A stretch of 64,000 nt of DNA from Acidimicrobiales bacterium (GTDB taxonomy: Bacteria; Actinomycetota; Acidimicrobiia; Acidimicrobiales; SZUA-35). Positions 42,379 to 49,990 of this stretch are shown here, piece by piece (position 1 is the stretch's first letter; each line of letters opens with the position of its first letter). Below the pieces are notes generated by a model. It was given only the letters and a program-made list of their open reading frames with translations, did not search any database and was not told where the DNA came from. The DNA is taken from the NCBI GenBank assembly GCA_020629695.1, contig JAHDCV010000005.1:46004-110003 (forward strand), given 5' to 3'. A program made the position numbers and the translations under genes.

Positions 42379-43512
42379 CTACGAGTCGAGGCCAGCGAAG
42401 AAGCTCCACACTTCCTCGGCCATCTCGATGTCGCGGTTCTGGGGCGCACGGCGGGGTGGCAAGTCGTCGAACCGTCGGGAGATGCTCGGTTCGTTGTGCC
42501 CGCCGCCATCGACGGCGTAGAACACCACTGGCGCTCCGGACTCCCCTGCGGCGTAGCGGGTCACGGTGACGGTCGAGCCGTCATCAGGGTCGAGATCGTC
42601 GACCTCGGTGACCGTGACCTCGCCGGCGCCGTTGCGTTCGATCCACCGGGCAACGGTCTCCTCGCTCGAGAACACCATCGCGCCGTTGATCATCGTGCCG
42701 CCCTCGAAGGGCATGAGTGCGTCGCCGGACCCGTTCATGAACAACGCCGGTACGGCGGCCTGGGCCGACACGCATTCCGAGGCGGCGGAATCGGCGGCGG
42801 CGACCGCGGCGAATCCTGCGATGCGTTCCGGCACCTCTTCGGCGAGTCGGATCGACATGTGGCCGCCGTTCGACAGACCGGTCGAGAAGACGCGAGCCGT
42901 GTCGATGCCGTGGGTCGACGCGACCTCGTCGATCACCGCGGTGACGAATGCGACGTCGTCAGTCGCCGGGTTGGTTCTGGCGTCGCTGCGACAGTCGTTC
43001 CAGCCGCCGCCGGCCCCCTCGGGCACGGCGAGTGCAAGGCCCTCACGTTCGGCGATGTCGAGCCACACGGCGAACGGCGCAGCGCCGCCGTCGAGCCCGA
43101 GCAAGGCATCGGGGTCGAGGCCGTTCTCGTGAAGCAGCACGACCAACGGGGCGCCGTCGGGATCCTCGGGAAGGACCAGGTGGTAGCTGCGGCGCGCACC
43201 GGCCACGTCGATCCTCTGGTCGGTGAACAGCCCGGGACCGACCGGCGCCACGACCGAGCTCGTCGTCGACTCCGCCGGCTCACCAGCGGACTCGGAGCGA
43301 GCTTCGGCCGTCGTCGACGGCGCTGGTTCGCCAGCGCGGTCGTCGGGCTCGACCACGGCGCTCGTCGCTTGCTCCGCAGCCGAACCGGACGGGTCAGCCC
43401 CACCACCACAACCCACCATCACGAACGCCAACACGACGATCACCACGTGCCGCGCCCGAACGGGCGATGCCGGTGCGGTGAAGAGGTCCGGCAAGGAGTC
43501 GTTCGTGCTCAC
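42379..43512 (-). CDS. LpqC/PHB depolymerase-like esterase lipoprotein
   Basis: A 377-residue exported esterase. The N-terminus ends in a lipobox (LAFVMVGC, Cys about 35), followed by a long Ser/Thr/Glu-rich linker to about 90. The alpha/beta hydrolase domain has VVLLHENGLDPDA, EGAGGGWNDC, the nucleophile elbow STGLSNGGHMS and the C-terminal His in DGGGHNEPS, the pattern of the esterase/PHB depolymerase group that includes LpqC. Surface-bound, it would hydrolyse an ester before uptake. GTG 43512 is leaderless (TAGGGT at 43520-43525, complement, seven bases). Operator site B lies 9 bp upstream of that box. Confidence 0.82.
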   Translation of the reverse strand: MSTNDSLPDLFTAPASPVRARHVVIVVLAFVMVGCGGGADPSGSAAEQATSAVVEPDDRAGEPAPSTTAEARSESAGEPAESTTSSVVAPVGPGLFTDQRIDVAGARRSYHLVLPEDPDGAPLVVLLHENGLDPDALLGLDGGAAPFAVWLDIAEREGLALAVPEGAGGGWNDCRSDARTNPATDDVAFVTAVIDEVASTHGIDTARVFSTGLSNGGHMSIRLAEEVPERIAGFAAVAAADSAASECVSAQAAVPALFMNGSGDALMPFEGGTMINGAMVFSSEETVARWIERNGAGEVTVTEVDDLDPDDGSTVTVTRYAAGESGAPVVFYAVDGGGHNEPSISRRFDDLPPRRAPQNRDIEMAEEVWSFFAGLDS

Positions 43513-43534
43513 GACATCCACCCTAACAATGTGT

Positions 43535-43551
43535 TTTCACACTATGTGCAA
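43535..43551. promoter_or_regulatory. Operator site B of the TTTCATAG regulon
   Basis: TTTCACACTATGTGCAA; on the minus strand TTGCACATAGTGTGAAA, matching site D at 12 of 17 positions. Spaced 9 bp from the esterase -10 box, exactly as site A is from its own. Confidence 0.6.
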
Positions 43552-43590
43552 TTAGTTTGAAGGTGACTCGGCTTGAAGCGCCGAAACTAT

Positions 43591-43607
43591 TTTCATAGCC
43601 TGCGAAA
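43591..43607. promoter_or_regulatory. Operator site C of the TTTCATAG regulon
   Basis: TTTCATAGCCTGCGAAA. It contains TAGCCT, a -10-like hexamer reading towards the SDR operon, so repressor binding would cover the promoter itself. The SDR start lies 64 bp downstream. Confidence 0.75.
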
Positions 43608-43670
43608 CAACTCGGACCTCGGCCGCCCGGACGGACCGACAGAACCACCGCCAGCACCAACGGAGACCGC

Positions 43671-44411
43671 ATGACCAAGCGCGTTGCGCTCATCGCCAAC
43701 ACCAGCGTCTACATCGGCCCGCCGCTCGCACGCGAGATGGCTCGCCGCGACCACGACCTCGTCATCGGCGACCCCGAGCCAGGTCTCGTCGACGAGCTCG
43801 AGGCGCTCGGGGCCGAGGTCGAGGTCGTGCGAGGCGTGTGGGACCTCGCCGAGCCCGAGATCGCCCGGCGGCTCACCAAGGCCAGCTTGCATCGCTTCGG
43901 CCGGATCGATGCGGCGACCGCGTTCACCGGCGAGATCATCGGCGGACGGTTCCTCGAGTCGACGACGGACGAGCTCCACCGCCTCCAGCGCGGCCTCGTC
44001 GACGCCCCGTACCAGTTCATGAAATCCGTGCTCCCCTCGATGATCGACCAGGGCAGTGGCCAGATCCTCATGATCACCAGCTCCACCGGCGCCAAGGTCG
44101 TTCCGAGCGCCCCCCTCTACTCGGCGCTGCGGGCGGGCGCGACCCACCTGGTCAAGAACGTGGCCCGGGAAGCAGCTCCGCACGGAGTGCAGGTGAACGC
44201 ACTCGGCACCAACTTCATGGACTTCCCCGGCTTCATCGCCGCCAACCGGGCCGACACTCCCGAGGGGTTCGCCAAGACCGTCGCCCGCGTCCCGATGGGT
44301 CGCCTCGGCAGCATCGAGGAGTGTGCGACCCTCTGCTGCGCCTACCTCGACGGGACGTGTGGGTTCGTGACCGGGCAGTTCATCGCCCACGACGGAGGAT
44401 GGTCCGCATGA
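43671..44411 (+). CDS. SDR-fold protein with Ser-Tyr-Arg triad (halohydrin dehalogenase-like)
   Basis: A 246-residue SDR-fold protein. The active site is Ser137-x12-Tyr150-x3-Arg154 (TSSTG...APLYSALRAG): Arg replaces the usual Lys, and the N-terminal cofactor motif TGxxxGxG is missing, replaced by IANTSVYIGPPLA. This S-x12-Y-x3-R arrangement plus loss of the NAD loop is the hallmark of halohydrin dehalogenases (HheC), which close vicinal haloalcohols to epoxides. The Hhe motif T-x4-F-x-G is only approximate (A-x4-Y-x-G), so an unusual oxidoreductase remains possible. GGAG before the ATG; stop overlaps the next gene (ATGA). Confidence 0.7.
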   Translation: MTKRVALIANTSVYIGPPLAREMARRDHDLVIGDPEPGLVDELEALGAEVEVVRGVWDLAEPEIARRLTKASLHRFGRIDAATAFTGEIIGGRFLESTTDELHRLQRGLVDAPYQFMKSVLPSMIDQGSGQILMITSSTGAKVVPSAPLYSALRAGATHLVKNVAREAAPHGVQVNALGTNFMDFPGFIAANRADTPEGFAKTVARVPMGRLGSIEECATLCCAYLDGTCGFVTGQFIAHDGGWSA

Positions 44412-45676
44412 CACCTCAGGAGAATCCGGAGCGGGTTCGAGCGGAGACCCAGCTGCCGCCGAAGCCTCCGGCGAGTGCGGTCGTCAGCGAGGGCGTCTGG
44501 GTGCTGGCAGCGCAGGGCAATGCCTTCGCCGTGGAGACCGCGGAGGGCGTCGTCCTGGTCGACACGGGGCCGGGCGGCCGGAAGACCGAGCGCATGATCG
44601 CCGAGCTGCGGACCCTGACCGAGGCTCCCGTCGCGGCGATCTGTTATTCGCACGGCCACGTCGGATACAACGTCGGCGTCCCGCAGTGGATCGACCACAA
44701 CGCCGAACGGGGCGAGCCGGCACCGCGCATCATCGCCCACCGCAACCTTCCGCTGCGCTACCAGCGCTATCGGGAGACCGAGGGCTACCAGGCGATCCTC
44801 AACGAGATGCAGTTCTGGGGATTCAGCGAGCGGTTCGACCCGATCAAGGTCGACCCGACCGAGACCTTCGACGATCACCTCGTGGTGAGCGAGTCGCCGA
44901 GGGTCGAGCTCATCTGGACTCCGTCGGAGACCGACGATGCCATCTCGTTGTGGCTCCCGGAGACCCGAACGCTGTTCACCGGACCGGCAGTGCCGGCCGA
45001 CTTCATTCCGAACGTCGGCACGCCGCAGCGATCATTGCGCCTGACCGGTCGCTGGGCCGACACGCTCGATCGCCTGGCCGAGCTGCGACCCGAGATCCTC
45101 GTCATCGAGTTCGGCCCGTTCGTCACCGGTGACGACCTCATCCAGAAACGGCTCACCACCACGGCCCATGCGCTGCGGTGGCTTCGGCGGGAGGTCGTCG
45201 AGCGCCTCAACCGGGGCCTCGGCGAGCGAGACATCCTCGCCGATCTCGACTACCCCGACGAGATCTTCGACCACCCGTGGCTGACGTGGGCCTACGGCAG
45301 CCCGGAGTACATCGTGCGCGACCTCATCCGCGAGGAGAGCGGCTGGTGGGACCGCAACCCCACGACGCTGCACCCCTCCCCGCCCGACGCCGTCGCACGC
45401 GCCACGTTCGACGCCATCGCCGACCCCGATGTGGTCATCGCCCGGGCCGAAGCCCTCGCCGCCGACGGCGACCCGCAGCTCGCCATGCACGTCATCGATC
45501 TCGTCGCCCTCGGCCCCGACGACGAGCCGGCCGTGATCCGAGCACGCTCGCTCAAAGCCGACCTGTGCCGGGCCCGTTCCAAGCAGATCGCCCCCTATCC
45601 GAGCAAGGGGCTGTACAAGTCGAGTGGTATCCGACTCAAGCAGGGCATCACCTCGTGGGAAGGTCTCTTCGAATGA
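44408..45676 (+). CDS. Alkylsulfatase-like MBL-fold protein with altered metal site
   Basis: A 422-residue protein with an MBL domain (about 25-260) and the alkylsulfatase dimerisation region (about 295-400: WAYGSPEYIVRDLIREESGWWDRNPTTLHPSPP). This is the SdsA1/BDS1 plan for hydrolysis of alkyl sulfates, without the C-terminal sterol-carrier-like domain. The metal motif reads SHGHVGYN: His82 and His84 are kept, but the Asp and His of HxHxDH are Gly86 and Tyr87. The second metal would lose two ligands, so activity may be changed or lost. ATG overlaps the SDR stop; its own stop overlaps the sulfatase start. Confidence 0.78.
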   Translation: MTPQENPERVRAETQLPPKPPASAVVSEGVWVLAAQGNAFAVETAEGVVLVDTGPGGRKTERMIAELRTLTEAPVAAICYSHGHVGYNVGVPQWIDHNAERGEPAPRIIAHRNLPLRYQRYRETEGYQAILNEMQFWGFSERFDPIKVDPTETFDDHLVVSESPRVELIWTPSETDDAISLWLPETRTLFTGPAVPADFIPNVGTPQRSLRLTGRWADTLDRLAELRPEILVIEFGPFVTGDDLIQKRLTTTAHALRWLRREVVERLNRGLGERDILADLDYPDEIFDHPWLTWAYGSPEYIVRDLIREESGWWDRNPTTLHPSPPDAVARATFDAIADPDVVIARAEALAADGDPQLAMHVIDLVALGPDDEPAVIRARSLKADLCRARSKQIAPYPSKGLYKSSGIRLKQGITSWEGLFE

Positions 45677-47112
45677 CACAGCCCGAATCCCGGAAGCCGA
45701 ACCTGCTGTTCTTCTACGCCGACCAACACCGAGCCGACGTCATGGGCTGTGCCGGCAACGACGTCGTGGCCACCCCGCATCTCGACCGCCTCGCCGCCGA
45801 AGGTGTGCGCTTCGAGCACGCATGGACGGAGAGCCCCGTCTGCCAACCGGCTCGAGCCTCCCTGCTGACCGGCCGCTACCCGAACGATCACGGAGTGCTC
45901 GGCAACTTCGCCGGCAACTGCCGGCCCGAGTGGGACACCTTTCCTCGCCGACTCCAGGACGCCGGCTACACCACGGCCTCGATCGGCAAGACCCACTTCG
46001 ACGCGTGGCCCATGGGGGCTGACGCCGGCACGCCGCCACCGACCGAGGAGTGGATCGCGAGCTTCGGTTTCGACCACGTCGTCGAGGAGTTCGACAAGTA
46101 CGTCCACCTGTTCGACGTCGACACGCCGTACATGCGCTTCCTGCGCGAGCACGATGCGCTCGAGCCGTACCAGCAGGTGATCCGGGACAACTTCCGGGGT
46201 GGCGACAAGCACTGGAACGGGGTGACGTCGCCGCTCCCCCAGGAGCTCGACCTCACGAGTTTCCTGGCCGACGAGGCGGCGGCCTGGATCGGCCGACAGC
46301 CCGCCGACCGTCCCTGGTTCTGCCAGCTCTCGTTCGTGCAGCCCCACGTTCCGTTGATCGGGGACCCCGTCTGGGCGGAGCACTACGCCACGGCCGAGAT
46401 CGAGCGCACCAACCCCGCCGAACCGCAGCCGATCAACGAGGCCTGGGCGAGGCACCTGTCGTTTCTCCGCCGCCACTCCCGGAGTGATCTCCTGACAGAC
46501 GGATTCGTGCTCGCCGGTGCCCGCCAGTACTACGCGATGGTGTCGCTGATCGATCAGCGCATCGGCGACCTCCTCGCCCGACTCGACCGCTCGGGCCAGC
46601 TCGACAACACCTGGATCGTCTACTCGGCCGATCACGGGGAGATGCTCGGCGACCACGGCGTGATGGCGAAGATGAACTTCTACCGCTCGTCGGTGCGAGT
46701 ACCGCTGATCATCCGTCCGCCGGCCGGATACTCGGCGAGCCCCGGGCGGGTCGAGCCGTCTCCCGTCCAGGCGTTCGACGCGGCGGCGACCCTCCTCGAT
46801 GTCGGCGGCGCCGAGCCACTCGCCGACGCACCCGCCCGATCGCTCGCCCCGCTGGTCGAGGGATCAGGAGCGACACCACGTGCGTACGCCGCCAGCATGA
46901 TCAGGATGCGCCCGGGGACGCCGACGTGGCAGGCGGTGACCGACGGCCGGTGGCGGGCGACGATCAATGCCGATGACGGCGAGGCCAGTGAGCTGTTCGA
47001 CCTCGACGACGACCCGGGCGAGGCGACGAACCTCGTCGCGGATACCGGCGCCTCAGCCACCCTCCGCGACCTCCGGCATGCACTCGGGCGTACCATCGGG
47101 ATCGATGGCTGA
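45673..47112 (+). CDS. Sulfatase (choline-sulfatase/arylsulfatase-like)
   Basis: A 479-residue sulfatase. Signature CQPARASLLTGR with Cys57 as formylglycine precursor. Metal residues in LLFFYADQHRAD near the start and VYSADHGEMLGDHGVMAKMNFY. Also GKTHFDAW, and WFCQLSFVQPHVPLIGDP. Length and the YADQHR opening fit the choline-sulfatase/phosphonate-monoester-hydrolase side of the family rather than the 750-residue form encoded at 39087. No signal peptide, so cytoplasmic. Overlaps the alkylsulfatase-like gene by 4 bp and the TetR gene by 8 bp. Confidence 0.92.
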   Translation: MTQPESRKPNLLFFYADQHRADVMGCAGNDVVATPHLDRLAAEGVRFEHAWTESPVCQPARASLLTGRYPNDHGVLGNFAGNCRPEWDTFPRRLQDAGYTTASIGKTHFDAWPMGADAGTPPPTEEWIASFGFDHVVEEFDKYVHLFDVDTPYMRFLREHDALEPYQQVIRDNFRGGDKHWNGVTSPLPQELDLTSFLADEAAAWIGRQPADRPWFCQLSFVQPHVPLIGDPVWAEHYATAEIERTNPAEPQPINEAWARHLSFLRRHSRSDLLTDGFVLAGARQYYAMVSLIDQRIGDLLARLDRSGQLDNTWIVYSADHGEMLGDHGVMAKMNFYRSSVRVPLIIRPPAGYSASPGRVEPSPVQAFDAAATLLDVGGAEPLADAPARSLAPLVEGSGATPRAYAASMIRMRPGTPTWQAVTDGRWRATINADDGEASELFDLDDDPGEATNLVADTGASATLRDLRHALGRTIGIDG

Positions 47113-47698
47113 ATCCCACGAAGACGGACGCGTCGCCCGAGGTCAGCGAACACGCGAGGCCGTGATCGACGCCCTGCTCGCGCTCTACGCCGAGGGCAAC
47201 CTCACCCCCACGATCGAGGACGTCGCCGACCGCATCGGCCGCACCGCGCGGTCGGTGTATCACCACTTCCGCGACAAGGAAGCGATCGCCGTCGCCATCG
47301 CCGATCGCCAGTTGCGGCTACACGGCGAGCTGTTCACCGCTCGGCCGATCGACGGGACTCGCACCGAGCGGATCGCCGGGATCGCCGCGCATCGAGCGGA
47401 GCTCTTCGAGACCGTGGCGCCGGCTCGACGATCGGCGCTGGTCCGGATGCACCTCTCCCCCGAACTCCAGCGCCAGCAGACCAGCCTGGCGGCCCACCTC
47501 CGCGGGCAACTGGCGCAGACGTTCGTGGCCGAGCTCGAGGCCCGAGCTGCCGACGACGCCGAGCTGACCCTCGACCTGCTCGACCTCCACGCCAGCTGGG
47601 AGACCTGGGAACGACTGCGTTCGTGGCAACGACTCTCCGTCGATCGGAGCCGTGCGATCGTCGAGATGCTGCTGACCGCCGCCCTGAGCGACCACTGA
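47105..47698 (+). CDS. TetR-family regulator of the sulfatase cluster
   Basis: A 197-residue TetR protein; HTH at about 12-58 (RTREAVIDALLALYAEGNLTPTIEDVADRIGRTARSVYHHFRDKEA). The C-terminal domain is helical and unlike the first TetR in this window. It is the last gene of the SDR-sulfatase operon, overlapping the sulfatase end by 8 bp, and lies 40 bp before site D. It is the only regulator encoded in the cluster, so it is the best candidate to bind the four TTTCATAG sites. Site C upstream of its operon would give autoregulation. Confidence 0.88.
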   Translation: MAESHEDGRVARGQRTREAVIDALLALYAEGNLTPTIEDVADRIGRTARSVYHHFRDKEAIAVAIADRQLRLHGELFTARPIDGTRTERIAGIAAHRAELFETVAPARRSALVRMHLSPELQRQQTSLAAHLRGQLAQTFVAELEARAADDAELTLDLLDLHASWETWERLRSWQRLSVDRSRAIVEMLLTAALSDH

Positions 47699-47737
47699 GG
47701 CCGGACACCGGCGAGTCGGTTGACCCGAATCATCTAG

Positions 47738-47754
47738 TTTCATAGTCTGTGAAA
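47738..47754. promoter_or_regulatory. Operator site D of the TTTCATAG regulon
   Basis: TTTCATAGTCTGTGAAA, the most symmetric copy (TTTCAtAG/CTgTGAAA). It contains TAGTCT, -10-like in the direction of the transporter operon. Lies 43 bp before the MFS-LivF start. Confidence 0.78.
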
Positions 47755-47797
47755 ATTCGTTGACCCGGCTGGCGGGTTGCCCGACACGGAGCCCACG

Positions 47798-49990
47798 TTG
47801 GCCGACCCAGACACCTCAGCGGCCGACCTGACCGGCGCACTCCTCGATGCCGAGGCGGACCGCCTCGCCGCCGAGCGTTCCGCCCGCGCCGTCGAGGTCC
47901 GGGCCGACGAGGACCTGCCGGGCGTCGGGGACGACGATCTGACCCTCCGGGAGGGCATGGCGATCGGTGGCGGGTCGACGATCACCATGCTCGCGCTGCT
48001 CAACGGGCTCGACGAGCTCGATCGGGAGGCGGCCACGCTGCTCGCGCCCGACATCCAAGCATCACTGGGCGTCAGCGATCTCGTGATCGCCCTCATCACC
48101 GTCGGCGGTATGGCGCTCATCGCCGTGGGCGGCCTGATCCTCGCTCGGCTCGCCGATCGCCATTCCCGCCCGAAGATCGCAGGAGCAGCGACCATCTTCT
48201 GGTCGACGACGGTGATCCTCACCGGGTTCGTCACGAACGCCTTCACCTACTTCATCGCTCGGGCGGCGACGGCGCTCGGGCGATCCAACACCCAGACGGT
48301 GCAGGGACCGATCCTCGCTGACGCCTACCCCATCGCCGCCCGAGCCCGGATCTACGCCGTCAACAACCTGGTCGGGCGGGTCGGCGGCCTCATCATCCCG
48401 CTCGCCGTCGGCGGCGCCGTGGCGACCATCGGCGGCGACGACGCCTGGCGGTGGGCGTTCTGGATCGGAGGTGTGCCCACACTCCTCATGGGCGCCGCGT
48501 TGTTCTTCCTGCCGGACCCTCCCCGGGGACAGTTCGAGCAGCAGTCGACGACCGGCACCGTCATCGTCGACGACGATCCGCCGCCGATCTCGATGGGGGC
48601 GACCTGGCAGCGACTCTCGGCGATCCGCACCTACCGGACGGCGCTCGCCGCCTTCGCCGCGCTCGGGTTCATGGTCACGAGTGTCCCGGTTTTCACGAAT
48701 CTCTACCTCGAGGAGCGTTTCGAGCTCGATGCGTTCGAACGGGCCGTCGTCACCTCGGTGCCCGGGTTCCTGGCGCTGGCGGTGATCCCGCTCGTGGCCA
48801 AGCGCTTCGACCAGCGCTACACGCAGAGCCCGCCGAAGGCGCTGGTGCTGATGGGCGCACTCTTCCTCCCCGTGGTGGTGCTGTCGCCGCTCCAGATGTC
48901 GATGCCGAGCCCGCTGCTGTTCGCCGTCGTCGGCGGGGTCAGCGTCGTGTTGAGCTCCGCGAAGTTCGCCATGATCGCACCCGTCCTCGCCTCGGTGACG
49001 CCCTACCGGCTGCGCTCCCAGGGCACGGCGATCGTGATCGGCATCGTGTTCGGCGTCGGTGGCGTCGGCGGCGCCGTGCTCGGCGGACTGCTGTCGGATG
49101 CCCTCGGTCCGCGTTGGGCCGTGATCCTCATCGCCGCGCCCGCCAACCTGATCGGCGGCCTCCTCCTCATCAACGGCGCCAGGTTCATCCGTGAGGACCT
49201 CTCCCTCATCGCCGCCGAGATCGAGGAGGAACAGGCCGAGCACCATCGGAGGACGGCCGACCCCGACAACGTGCCGGCGTTGCAGCTCAGCAACATCGAC
49301 GTGTCCTACGGCCGTGTCCAGGTCTTGTTCGATGTCGGGTTCGAGGTGGCGAAGGGCGAGACACTCGCCCTGCTCGGCACCAACGGCGCCGGTAAGTCGA
49401 CGGTGCTGCGGGCGGTGTCGGGGCTCGCCATCCCGACCCGCGGCGCGATCCGACTCGATGGCCGCAACATCACCCTGACCGCCGCCGAGACGAGGGTCCG
49501 GCTGGGCATTCACCAACTGCCGGGCGGCAAGGCGTTGTTCGCCCCGATGACCGTCGCCGACAACCTCGAGATGGCCACGGTGATCTACCGGGATCGGACC
49601 GACGCCGCCCGCCGGATCGAACGGTCGCTCGAGCTGTTCCCACAGCTCCGAGATCGGCTCGACGCCACCGCAGCCGATCTGTCCGGGGGGCAGCAGCAGA
49701 TGCTCGGCCTCGCGATGGCCCTCGTCCACGATCCCGAGGTCCTGATCATCGACGAGCTCTCGCTCGGGCTCGCCCCCGGGGTCGTGCAGCAGCTCCTCGG
49801 GATCATCGACGAACTCAAAGCCCGTGGTCAGACGATGCTGATCGTCGAGCAGTCGTTGCAGGTCGCCGCCAGCATCGCCGACCGGGCGATCTTCATGGAG
49901 AAGGGCCAGGTGAAGTTCAGCGGTCCGACCGCCGAACTCCTCGAACGCGACGACCTCGCACGCGCGGTCTTCTTCGGTGGCGAACGCTGA
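47798..49990 (+). CDS. Fusion of an MFS transporter and a LivF-type ABC ATPase
   Basis: About 730 residues in one frame. The first 470 form a 12-helix MFS domain with LARLADRHSRPKIAG as the helix 2-3 turn. From about 490 a complete ABC ATPase follows: Walker A GTNGAGKST, Q-loop in HQLPGGKALF, signature LSGGQQQM, Walker B VLIIDELSLGLAP and the LivF-type IVEQS. LivF energises branched-chain amino acid-type uptake systems, and the fused LivHMG permease/ATPase follows at once (1-bp overlap). TTG 47798 has GGAG six bases before it; TTG 47777 is an alternative with no clear site. Confidence 0.85.
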   Translation: MADPDTSAADLTGALLDAEADRLAAERSARAVEVRADEDLPGVGDDDLTLREGMAIGGGSTITMLALLNGLDELDREAATLLAPDIQASLGVSDLVIALITVGGMALIAVGGLILARLADRHSRPKIAGAATIFWSTTVILTGFVTNAFTYFIARAATALGRSNTQTVQGPILADAYPIAARARIYAVNNLVGRVGGLIIPLAVGGAVATIGGDDAWRWAFWIGGVPTLLMGAALFFLPDPPRGQFEQQSTTGTVIVDDDPPPISMGATWQRLSAIRTYRTALAAFAALGFMVTSVPVFTNLYLEERFELDAFERAVVTSVPGFLALAVIPLVAKRFDQRYTQSPPKALVLMGALFLPVVVLSPLQMSMPSPLLFAVVGGVSVVLSSAKFAMIAPVLASVTPYRLRSQGTAIVIGIVFGVGGVGGAVLGGLLSDALGPRWAVILIAAPANLIGGLLLINGARFIREDLSLIAAEIEEEQAEHHRRTADPDNVPALQLSNIDVSYGRVQVLFDVGFEVAKGETLALLGTNGAGKSTVLRAVSGLAIPTRGAIRLDGRNITLTAAETRVRLGIHQLPGGKALFAPMTVADNLEMATVIYRDRTDAARRIERSLELFPQLRDRLDATAADLSGGQQQMLGLAMALVHDPEVLIIDELSLGLAPGVVQQLLGIIDELKARGQTMLIVEQSLQVAASIADRAIFMEKGQVKFSGPTAELLERDDLARAVFFGGER

